A program made the translations under genes and the position numbers. A stretch of 64,000 bases of DNA from Pseudomonadota bacterium (lineage in GTDB: Bacteria; Pseudomonadota; Gammaproteobacteria; Xanthomonadales; SZUA-38), in the NCBI GenBank assembly GCA_039033415.1, contig JBCCCR010000013.1, positions 62,001-126,000 of the forward strand, read 5' to 3'. The stretch's first letter is position 1. The number at the start of each line of letters is the position of its first letter. The notes under the pieces are model-generated. The model made no database searches, had not been told where the DNA came from, and saw nothing but the letters and a program-made list of their open reading frames with translations. Of the stretch, positions 1 through 7,154 are shown one piece after another.

Positions 1-1
1 A

Positions 2-247
2 TCGCTTTTTATCAATCGGTTTTTCACGGACAGGATCGACGGCCTGAACGCCGATGAAAGTGACGCTTTGCTGGAGTTTCTGTTGCGCCAGATCGAACGG
101 CCGGAATTCTGTGTCCGGCTGCGATGGCGCGTCGGTACGCTGGCGATCTGGGACAACCGCTGCACCTCACACTACGCGGTGGCCGACTACTTTCCCCAGC
201 GCCGAAAGATGCAGCGTGCTTCCGTGGAGGGAGAGCGGGTCTCCTAA
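2..247 (+). CDS. TauD/TfdA-family dioxygenase, C-terminal part
   Basis: Open from the left edge of the window to a TAA stop, so only the last 81 codons are visible. The protein has the C-terminal signature of Fe(II)/2-oxoglutarate-dependent TauD/TfdA dioxygenases: WDNRCTSHYAVADY, in which the His is the distal iron ligand, followed by an Arg-rich stretch (RRKMQRASVEGE) that matches the 2-oxoglutarate-binding arginine region. The family hydroxylates taurine, alkyl sulfates, 2,4-D and many other small acids. The substrate cannot be told from the tail. It converges on the GNAT gene at 333-773, 85 bases away. Confidence 0.85.
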   Translation, partial: SLFINRFFTDRIDGLNADESDALLEFLLRQIERPEFCVRLRWRVGTLAIWDNRCTSHYAVADYFPQRRKMQRASVEGERVS

Positions 248-332
248 GCCCTGAGCGTAAGGTCGTTAACCGTTGGCGGCCAGACGTCAGTCCTGAAGTC
301 GAAATCTTGCTCGGACGCAGCCAACCGCATGC

Positions 333-773
333 CTACGGAGTATCGATGGCCTTGCGAAAGAACCATCGCCGATGATCGGGCAGCTCATGACCATCCTGAT
401 TGGCTAAAACGCCAAACTCGACATAACCCAGCTTCTTGTAGCATGACCTGGCCGCAGGATTGGACGTCTCCAGCCACACGTCATGACAACCGATTGCGTG
501 AGCTTGTGCTTCCGCAGCGGCCAGCAACGAACGGGCGAGTCCCTGCTGTCGATGACCTTCTGCCACCCAAAGCAATTCGATATGTAACCACCCGTACGAG
601 GTAGCGCCCGATATGCCGGCGATCATTTCACCCTGAGCGTTGTTGATGACCAACGTGACGGACTGATTGCTGGCCTGCGGCAGCAGCGAGCGGAGTGACT
701 GCTTGAGCTCCTCGCGAAGTCGCACGGCCGCGCCCGTTCCGCCAGCAATGATTTGAGGCGCGCCCTGGGTCAC
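333..773 (-). CDS. GNAT-family N-acetyltransferase
   Basis: A 146-residue protein with the GNAT acetyl-CoA-binding motif A in its middle (LLWVAEGHRQQGLARSLL, with the Q-x-x-G-x-A pyrophosphate loop) and motif B near the end (ETSNPAARSCYKKLGY). The acyl acceptor is not recognisable. I place the start at the GTG whose last two bases overlap the TGA of the upstream epimerase gene (GTGA). A GAGG lies about 8 bases before it. An upstream in-frame GTG at 800 is less likely. It is the last gene of the glycosylglycerate operon and is translationally coupled to it. Its role there is unknown; it could modify a metabolite or simply ride along. Confidence 0.85.
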   Translation of the reverse strand: MTQGAPQIIAGGTGAAVRLREELKQSLRSLLPQASNQSVTLVINNAQGEMIAGISGATSYGWLHIELLWVAEGHRQQGLARSLLAAAEAQAHAIGCHDVWLETSNPAARSCYKKLGYVEFGVLANQDGHELPDHRRWFFRKAIDTP

Positions 774-1963
774 GGAAGGTGCCTCAACACATCCCAACAC
801 GCGCCGATGGTGTGATAGTCACACTTGGCCCCGGCGGCAGATTTTTCGTCCGAATACTTTTGGTTGTTCTCGCGAAGCACTCGGTACCACGCGCCGTGCT
901 GGTGGTCCACAAAATGCTCCCACGCGTACTGCCACAACCGGTTGTACCAGTCGAGGTATTGGGGACTCTCGGTATGTTGATAGAGGCGAGCGGCTGCCGC
1001 GATAGCTTCCGCGTGCACCCAGAAGTACTTGTCAGCATCACAGATCCGGCCATCGGGCCCGAAGCCGTAAAAGATCCCGCCGTGAGTCGGGTCCCAGCAG
1101 ATAGCCAGAGCACGATCGAACAGCTCCTGCGCCCTTCTCGGCATCCAGTCTTCGGAGCGATGATCATAAAGCGTCATAAGCAGCTTGGACCACTCCACCT
1201 GGTGGCCCGGCTGGAAGCCCCAGGGCCGGTAGAGGTTCTTCGGATCATCCCGGTTGTAGTCCCAGTCGATCTTAAGTTCTGGCGTAAAGTGCTCCCAGAT
1301 GAGGCCATCCGAGGACGACGCCAGATCCACGGTGACGGTTCGCGCCACGGTCAGCGCTCGGTCGAGGAAATGGACCTTGCCGGTGGCCTCAAAGGCGGCG
1401 AGCAAGCTCTCGCAGCTATGCATGTTGGCATTTTGACCGCGATAGGCACTGACTCGAGACCAGTCCGGCGTGGCCTCATCAGCGTATACGCCGGCCGCCG
1501 AGTCCCAGAAGTGTTGCTCCATCAGCTCGAACACCTGGTCAAGCGATTGGTCCGCGCGCTCGAGTCCCAGCTCACTGGCCGCAGCGCAGCACAGCATCAC
1601 AAACGCCAAGCCGTAACAGTGATTGGTTTGGTCACCGGGGTGATGGCCCTCTTTCAGGGTCCAGTGATAGCCCGACCGTCCAGGGTCCCAATGCCGGTCA
1701 TGGAGATACCTGAAGCCGTGCGCAGCAAACGCTCGGTAGACTTCGTCTCCAAACAGCTCGTAGGCTTTGCAGAAGTTGAAGACCATGCGACAGCTGCTCA
1801 CCAGATGGCGCCGCTCCGGCGCAAAGATACTGCCGTCGTCTTTATAGTTCTGATAGAGGCCGCCGGTTGGATCGAAGGCCGCCGGGGTGTAAAAATCCAG
1901 GATTGACCGAACGTGCCCCAGCAGAAACTGCCTTGAGTAAAAGTTTACCGCTGCGGAAGCCAT
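770..1963 (-). CDS. AGE-family epimerase/isomerase, probable mannose isomerase
   Basis: A 397-residue (alpha/alpha)6-barrel protein of the N-acylglucosamine 2-epimerase family, which includes D-mannose isomerase (ManI/YihS type) and cellobiose 2-epimerase. Family landmarks in order: RHWDPGRSGYHW, NHCYGLAF, NANMHSCESLLAAFEATG, FQPGHQVEWSKLL (active-site His), YFWVHAEAIAAA and KCDYHTIGAC (C-terminal catalytic His region). The ATG start overlaps the end of the sugar-kinase gene by 19 bases. Next to a glycosylglycerate hydrolase and a PfkB kinase, the simplest role is mannose to fructose isomerisation in the cytoplasm, with fructose then phosphorylated. Exact substrate is inferred from neighbours, not visible in the sequence. 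Confidence 0.85.
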   Translation of the reverse strand: MASAAVNFYSRQFLLGHVRSILDFYTPAAFDPTGGLYQNYKDDGSIFAPERRHLVSSCRMVFNFCKAYELFGDEVYRAFAAHGFRYLHDRHWDPGRSGYHWTLKEGHHPGDQTNHCYGLAFVMLCCAAASELGLERADQSLDQVFELMEQHFWDSAAGVYADEATPDWSRVSAYRGQNANMHSCESLLAAFEATGKVHFLDRALTVARTVTVDLASSSDGLIWEHFTPELKIDWDYNRDDPKNLYRPWGFQPGHQVEWSKLLMTLYDHRSEDWMPRRAQELFDRALAICWDPTHGGIFYGFGPDGRICDADKYFWVHAEAIAAAARLYQHTESPQYLDWYNRLWQYAWEHFVDHQHGAWYRVLRENNQKYSDEKSAAGAKCDYHTIGACWDVLRHLP

Positions 1964-2910
1964 TGCCTCACTTCATCGAGCTTGGGAAAGGACGGGAACG
2001 CACCCTGCCTCGAGACAGCCAGAGCGCCACACCGTCCTGCAAATTCAACCAGACGCCGGAGGCTCGCTGCATCGCGCAGGCCAGCAGCGGGGTCAGCCTC
2101 CCTGCTCAGACCGAACAGCACCGCACCAATGAAAGCGTCCCCGGCGCCCGTCGTGTCCACCGCTTGCGTCCCAGGCGGGCCGACGGACACGTGCGAGTCG
2201 GGCGTCGCAACGGTCACGGGCTCCGCGCCGTCGGTGATCAACACGGCAGCGACGCCCGCTGAGAAGCAGGCTTGCAGATAGTCGTCGGGATCCCCGCTGC
2301 ACAGATAGTCAAATTCTTCGCGCGAAAACTTGACCAGGTCGGACTGAAAAACGAGCTCATTGACGGTATCGGCGTCTACCGCTCCGCTCGGCCAGAGGTT
2401 ATGCCGCAGATTCACGTCAAAACTCAGGATCAGGTTGTTATCACGGGCCCGAGAAACGACGTCTTGGGTAACGCGGGCGATGTGCGGATCGGTCAGCGTA
2501 TTGCTGCAATAGTGTGCGATAGAGCAGCCCTGAAACCACTCGTCCATGACCTGCTCGCTCTGTAGGATCACGTCTGCGGTGCCGTTGCGTCGGAACGAGA
2601 AATGACGTTCGCCGTCCGGGTCCAGAAATACGAAGGCTAACGCGGTAGCGGCGGTTGGATGAAGCAACGTGTGCTCGGTGTCGACACCGTAATGTTGGAG
2701 TGCTCCCAAGAGAAAGCGACCGAAAGTGTCGTCGCCAACCTGGCCGGCAAACTTTGCGTAGCCCCCCAGGCCGGCAACGGCGACGGCAACGTTGGCCGGC
2801 GCCCCGCCGGGGAACTGGGTAAACCGATTGAGCGGCAGCCCTTCCTGCTCCTGCTGCCCGGAATTCAGAAAGTCAATCAGCGCCTCACCAAAACAAACGA
2901 CACCACCCAC
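1945..2910 (-). CDS. PfkB-family sugar kinase, probable fructokinase
   Basis: About 321 residues. It begins with the PfkB sheet (VVCFGEALIDF) and carries the glycine-rich sugar-binding segment (FPGGAPANVAVAVAGLGG) and the C-terminal anion-hole and catalytic-base motif DTTGAGDAF near residue 255. Length and motifs match bacterial fructokinases. I chose the GTG at 2910: it lies 5 bases past the stop codon of the hydrolase gene and has GGAAGG 9 bases upstream. A TTG at 2976 would add 22 unlikely residues and a 61-base overlap. It likely makes fructose 6-phosphate from the fructose supplied by the downstream isomerase. Confidence 0.88.
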   Translation of the reverse strand: MGGVVCFGEALIDFLNSGQQEQEGLPLNRFTQFPGGAPANVAVAVAGLGGYAKFAGQVGDDTFGRFLLGALQHYGVDTEHTLLHPTAATALAFVFLDPDGERHFSFRRNGTADVILQSEQVMDEWFQGCSIAHYCSNTLTDPHIARVTQDVVSRARDNNLILSFDVNLRHNLWPSGAVDADTVNELVFQSDLVKFSREEFDYLCSGDPDDYLQACFSAGVAAVLITDGAEPVTVATPDSHVSVGPPGTQAVDTTGAGDAFIGAVLFGLSREADPAAGLRDAASLRRLVEFAGRCGALAVSRQGAFPSFPKLDEVRQWLPQR

Positions 2911-2915
2911 AGCTC

Positions 2916-4193
2916 TCAGCCTTCCGAGGATGGTGCGCTTTGCCGCAACCAGGCCAGCCACATCGCGGCTGTCCAAGAAAAAGCCTCACCGCCGGTACCA
3001 TCACCCGACTCGGGGTTAAACGCCTCCCAGAAACCGCTTTGGCGAACAACGGCTCGCGAATCCTCAACGACGCGCTGCGCCCAGTCCGCCATCCCGGCCT
3101 CAGCAAAGCCCTTGGCCGCGAGGTAGTTCACCACAAGCCATAGCGGACCGCGCCAGTACCGGCTGGGGTCAAATTTCTCGCACTGCGGGTCGTGGCTGGG
3201 CAGCATGTAGGTTGTCGCGGCGCTGATCCGCTCGAAGTGACGCGCCATTGCCTGACGTTGCGCCTCTGAACCCACATCGGCGTAGGCGTATAGGAAAGAG
3301 GCACTGGTGAGATAGCCAGAATATTGTCCGGTGATGGTGTCGCGAGAACAGAAAGCCTGGAGCTCGTCATCCCACAGATAGTTGGCGCCCTCCTCCAGCC
3401 GCTCAAGAAAACCCTGCAGCTCTAAAATCGGATGCCCCAGCTTTGAGCCGAGCATCATCAGATCGCGAGTAGCCCGCAGCAGGATCATGGTCATCCCCAC
3501 GTCCGCGACGCGGAACGGGCCTTCCGTGCCAATTCGGCGATGGTCCCAGCCGGTCTGTCTGCCGTACTCCACTAAAGCGATGTAACGGTCATAGTCCTGC
3601 TTGGTGGGCCGCATGTGGGCGTCAGCGTGCTGCAAATCACGCCGTTGGTAAGGCTGAACGTTTGAAACGTCAATGACGGAGGCGGGGCGGTCCCATTCCG
3701 GCGAATTGTCGCGACCGCTTTCCCAGGGATGGGTGATGATGACCGCTCCGGTCTGCTCAGGGACCCGATACTCGTTAAACCAGCGATGCCAGGCCAGCAC
3801 CTTGGGAAACAGCCTGTCGATCCGCTGTCGAATCGCCTCGTCTTCCGTTCGAGACCAGAGGTCAGCGAGCACGCTGCCGGCGACCGGTGGCTGGGTAATA
3901 CCGGAAGTGGGCATCTCTCCGCCGGCCTGCCATACGTCGGGTCCGGGAAAATAGTCCGGATCGTTTCGGCGAAACACGATGTGCGGCATAAAGCCGTCTG
4001 GCGCTTGCGCGTCGAAAAGCGTTTCGATCTCCTTGACGGCCCGTGACTCATCGAAGGTGGCAAAGCCCAGCGCAACAAACAGCGAATCCCAGTTCCACTG
4101 ATAGGGATACAGCCCGGATGTCGGGATGGTGAAACCCCCTTTGTCATTTGCCAGCAGGATCTCGCGAGCCTGCCGATCAAGCTCTTCAAACAC
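2916..4193 (-). CDS. GH63-type hydrolase, probable mannosyl/glucosylglycerate hydrolase
   Basis: About 425 residues with the (alpha/alpha)6 architecture of glycoside hydrolase family 63 and trehalase-like enzymes. The substrate-loop motif YQWNWDS lies near the N-terminus. HPWESGRDNSPEWD, near residue 160, holds the likely catalytic acid Asp. GGEAFSWTA, near residue 403, holds the likely base Glu. Size and motifs resemble the single-domain mannosylglycerate hydrolase of Thermus and glucosylglycerate hydrolase of mycobacteria more than the large eukaryotic glucosidase I. No signal peptide is present, so it acts in the cytoplasm. The start is the GTG at 4193, overlapping the glycerate kinase stop by 8 bases with AGGAG upstream. 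The adjacent glycerate kinase supports a glycerate-releasing activity. Confidence 0.8.
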   Translation of the reverse strand: MFEELDRQAREILLANDKGGFTIPTSGLYPYQWNWDSLFVALGFATFDESRAVKEIETLFDAQAPDGFMPHIVFRRNDPDYFPGPDVWQAGGEMPTSGITQPPVAGSVLADLWSRTEDEAIRQRIDRLFPKVLAWHRWFNEYRVPEQTGAVIITHPWESGRDNSPEWDRPASVIDVSNVQPYQRRDLQHADAHMRPTKQDYDRYIALVEYGRQTGWDHRRIGTEGPFRVADVGMTMILLRATRDLMMLGSKLGHPILELQGFLERLEEGANYLWDDELQAFCSRDTITGQYSGYLTSASFLYAYADVGSEAQRQAMARHFERISAATTYMLPSHDPQCEKFDPSRYWRGPLWLVVNYLAAKGFAEAGMADWAQRVVEDSRAVVRQSGFWEAFNPESGDGTGGEAFSWTAAMWLAWLRQSAPSSEG

Positions 4194-5478
4194 GACCGGG
4201 CATCTCCTCAGCAGGGTCAATCAGGATGATTCGGATATCGTTCACGTTGGTTCTTGTCGGTCCGGTGACGATCAGATCACCGAGGGCTTCAAAACAGGTA
4301 TAGGTATCGTTGGCCTGGAGCAGAGATCGAGGATCCAGCCCCTGCGCGGTGGCGCGAATCATTGAATCAGCTCCCAGGTATCCGCCGGCGTTGTCTTCGG
4401 AACCGTCGATTCCGTCACTGTCGCACGCCAAGGCTTCGATTCCCGTGGCACCGTCCAGCGCCAACATGAGGCTGGTCAGATATTCGAGGTTTGGGCCGCC
4501 TCGACCACTTCGATTGCCAACCTGGACAACCAGTTCACCTCCCGAGACCAGCGCTACAGCGCGACCTTCGTCTCGATACTCAAGCGCAATCTCGGCGTGC
4601 TCCCGTCCAACGAGAGTGGCATCACCCTCAACATTTTCGCCCAGCACGACGACGTTCCAACCATCGCTTTCCAGCTCGGCCGTCAGCGCCGCCAGCGCCG
4701 TGGCGGCACTGGCCGCAACGACTACCGGGTGCTCCGGCGCGGGCCGTCGCGTCGCTCGCCGTAGTGCATCCGCCACCGCGGGCTCCGGCAGGCCGATGTA
4801 CTGCTCCAGCGTGCTGATGGCCGACTCAGGATCCCCCGCCAAAGGCACCGACGGACCGGAAGCGATGTCGGATGGCTCATCGCCCACCACGTCCGATATC
4901 AGGAAAGTGAATAGTTGCGCGCCAGCCGTGACCTGGCTCGCCAGCTGCCCACCCTTGATGGCAGACAGGTGTTTCCGCACGCGATTGATTGCGTCGATCG
5001 GCGCGCCGCTGTGCAGCAGCGACTGGGTGATTGCTCTTTTTTGCTCGATCGAAACGCCGTCGATGGGCGCGCACAGCAGCGCGGACCCGCCGCCGGAAAA
5101 AAGAAAAATCACGCGGTCGTCCGGAGAGGCTGCGCTAGCCATTTTTTGCATACGCTCAGCGCCTTCGACTGACTGTTCATCCGGCACCGGGTGGCTGGCC
5201 TCGAGCACCTCAATCTGACCGGTGCTATGCGGCGTCGTGTGACCATATCGCGTCACCACGAGGCCTTCGGTGGGTCCTTTAAGGTGGGCATTGGCAACCG
5301 CCGCCATTTCCGCTGCCGCTTTGCCCGCTCCAAACACCAGGTTTTTTCCTTTGGGTGCGTCGCTGGGCAACAGGTCGGGTAACACCGCCTGTGGAGCGCA
5401 GCGGGAGACGGCCCTCACAAACAGTTGCTTAAGGTAAGCCCGACGATCGGGTGCGTTGGCGTTCAGGGACTGAACCAT
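4186..5478 (-). CDS. Glycerate 2-kinase (MOFRL family)
   Basis: A 430-residue GckA/TtuD-type glycerate kinase, which phosphorylates D-glycerate to 2-phosphoglycerate. Visible are the N-terminal FGAGKAAAEMA segment, the glycine-rich FSGGGSALL loop near residue 130, NRVRKHLSAIKGGQLA, and the MOFRL C-terminal half with SGGELVVQV and GRGGPNLEY. The start is the ATG at 5478, overlapping the symporter stop by 16 bases; longer reading into the symporter gene is not plausible. Placement immediately upstream of the GH63 hydrolase is the key evidence that the substrate of the operon releases glycerate. Product enters lower glycolysis. Confidence 0.92.
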   Translation of the reverse strand: MVQSLNANAPDRRAYLKQLFVRAVSRCAPQAVLPDLLPSDAPKGKNLVFGAGKAAAEMAAVANAHLKGPTEGLVVTRYGHTTPHSTGQIEVLEASHPVPDEQSVEGAERMQKMASAASPDDRVIFLFSGGGSALLCAPIDGVSIEQKRAITQSLLHSGAPIDAINRVRKHLSAIKGGQLASQVTAGAQLFTFLISDVVGDEPSDIASGPSVPLAGDPESAISTLEQYIGLPEPAVADALRRATRRPAPEHPVVVAASAATALAALTAELESDGWNVVVLGENVEGDATLVGREHAEIALEYRDEGRAVALVSGGELVVQVGNRSGRGGPNLEYLTSLMLALDGATGIEALACDSDGIDGSEDNAGGYLGADSMIRATAQGLDPRSLLQANDTYTCFEALGDLIVTGPTRTNVNDIRIILIDPAEEMPGRV

Positions 5479-7049
5479 GCCTGCAGATTTCGGATAAAGA
5501 CACTGATCACCACAATTGCGGCAAACACCGCAATCAATACAAAGCTGTAAGGCGACCGGAACATCATCGACACGTCCTCGGTCTCGGTATGAGATGACGT
5601 CGCAACCTCGCGCCCCATCAACGACGACACCACAAGCGCCACCACTACCGTGACCGTGAGACCAATAAAGTTCCACCACATCCAGAAAATCTGGGGTTGG
5701 GCTTTCCACAGATAGAGGTTGAGAAACACACCGGCCAGAAGCCCGATGCTGGCGCCCGTGCCCGATGCTCGGGTTCTCAACATCCCCAGCAGGAAAACGC
5801 CCAGAACCGGACCATAGAGTGCGGACCCAACCTTGTTGATCGCTTCGATCACGGTGGGCGCAATCGAGCCGGCAAACAACGACATCACCAGAATCGCCAG
5901 TCCCCAGAAAACCGAAATGCCCCGCGCCCAGATGATCTGCCCGGCTGGGTCCTTTGGCTTTATCCCGACCGAGCCCAGGTCATCCAGAGTGACTGCCGCG
6001 AGGGAGTTGACCGCCGAGCTGAGCGACGACATTGCGGCGGACAAGATAGCCACCAGCAATAGGCCAATGATGCCGTGCGGCAACCGTTCCAGAATAAAAA
6101 TCGGCATCATGTAATCCGGCTTTTCCGCCGGAATTCGGGCTGCCAGCCCCGGATCATTCACGACGGCAACGCCTACCAGCAGCCCGACAAAACAGTACAG
6201 CAACACCAGCGGAAAGCGGAGCAGCCCGTTGGCAAAGAGCAGCTTGCGGGCATCGCCAACGTCCCGCGCCGAGAGGATACGCTGCGCCTGGGTCTGGTCG
6301 CAGCCGTAGTACGACGCGTAGAGCACAAAGCCGCCGAACAGCATTGGAAGAAAGCCGAATTCGTCACCGCTCAAGCCCAGCGAACCAAAGTCGACCGCAA
6401 CGAGGCGCCCTGGATCCACGTCGCGCCAGAAGGCGGCAAAACCGCCGGTTTCGGTCAACGCGTAGCCGGCGACCAGCAGCAACCCGCCGAAGATCAGCAC
6501 CATCTGTATCGCGTCGCCGTAAACCACCGCCTTCATGCCGCCGGAGGTGGCATAAAGCAGCGTGATGACGCCGACAACCAGGACCGACTGCCAGAGCTCG
6601 ATCCCCAGGACCGCCTCCAGAATGAGCGCCATGGCATAAACCATAATGCCGGTCGAAAACGAGCGGACAATCTGAAAGGACGCGCTGATCAGCAGGCGCG
6701 TCGAACGACCGAAGCGATCTTCCAGAAACTCGTAGATGCTGACAATGCCCGCCCGATACAGGGCCGGTGTGATCACAAACATCACCAGGATCATCGCAAG
6801 CGGTAGCGAAAACTCATAGGTCAGCCACTTAAGCCCCCCACCCTCTCTCATGCCGACAAACGCCGGCGCTGAGACAAAGCTGATCGCAGAAAGCTGTGTG
6901 GCCATGGTGGACAGTGTCAGCGGGAACCATCCCATGCTGCGCCCACCGAGAAAGTAGTCTTGACCCGTGGACTGATGCCGGAGCCAGAATCCAAACATCA
7001 GCAGACCGCCGAGGTAGGCAGCGACCACAGAATAGTCCAGCGCGTTCAT
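5463..7049 (-). CDS. Sodium:solute symporter (SSS family)
   Basis: A 528-residue integral membrane protein with about 13 predicted transmembrane segments. It has SSS-family marks: the N-terminal DYFLGGRSMGWF, the first-bundle stretch ATQLSAISFVSAPAF, and the Na+-site region AILSAAMSSLSSAVNSLAAVTLDD. Sugar and sialic acid transporters of this family use the same fold. The start is ATG. It follows the TonB-dependent receptor after a 105-base gap that contains a strong stem-loop and precedes the glycerate kinase with an overlap. It probably moves the intact glycosylglycerate from periplasm to cytoplasm, since the hydrolase has no export signal. Confidence 0.92.
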   Translation of the reverse strand: MNALDYSVVAAYLGGLLMFGFWLRHQSTGQDYFLGGRSMGWFPLTLSTMATQLSAISFVSAPAFVGMREGGGLKWLTYEFSLPLAMILVMFVITPALYRAGIVSIYEFLEDRFGRSTRLLISASFQIVRSFSTGIMVYAMALILEAVLGIELWQSVLVVGVITLLYATSGGMKAVVYGDAIQMVLIFGGLLLVAGYALTETGGFAAFWRDVDPGRLVAVDFGSLGLSGDEFGFLPMLFGGFVLYASYYGCDQTQAQRILSARDVGDARKLLFANGLLRFPLVLLYCFVGLLVGVAVVNDPGLAARIPAEKPDYMMPIFILERLPHGIIGLLLVAILSAAMSSLSSAVNSLAAVTLDDLGSVGIKPKDPAGQIIWARGISVFWGLAILVMSLFAGSIAPTVIEAINKVGSALYGPVLGVFLLGMLRTRASGTGASIGLLAGVFLNLYLWKAQPQIFWMWWNFIGLTVTVVVALVVSSLMGREVATSSHTETEDVSMMFRSPYSFVLIAVFAAIVVISVFIRNLQAWFSP

Positions 7050-7114
7050 ATTGGCTCCACGGTCGCCGGCACGCAGGGCGAAACCGGCATAGTAATCGTT
7101 TCAGGCCCCGATCG

Positions 7115-7141
7115 GCGCCGGAGGGTCTTACCCTCCGGCGC
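7115..7141 (-). promoter_or_regulatory. Intercistronic stem-loop between receptor and symporter
   Basis: A perfect inverted repeat: arms GCGCCGGAGGGT and ACCCTCCGGCGC (12 bp each) around a 3-base loop. It lies 13 bases downstream of the receptor stop codon and 65 bases before the symporter start. There is no run of T after the stem in the direction of transcription, so it looks more like an mRNA-stabilising or attenuating element than a full terminator. It would let the receptor be made in greater amount than the downstream enzymes. Confidence 0.6.
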
Positions 7142-7154
7142 TGACCGGTTGGAC

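Noticed and set aside
779-1906. A 375-codon plus-strand open frame opposite the AGE isomerase
   Set aside because: It is the antisense of a well-supported gene, with no domain and no ribosome site; GC-rich codons make long antisense frames common.
4310-5218. A 302-codon plus-strand frame opposite the glycerate kinase
   Set aside because: Ser/Pro/Arg-rich low-complexity translation with no family match; shadow of the real gene.
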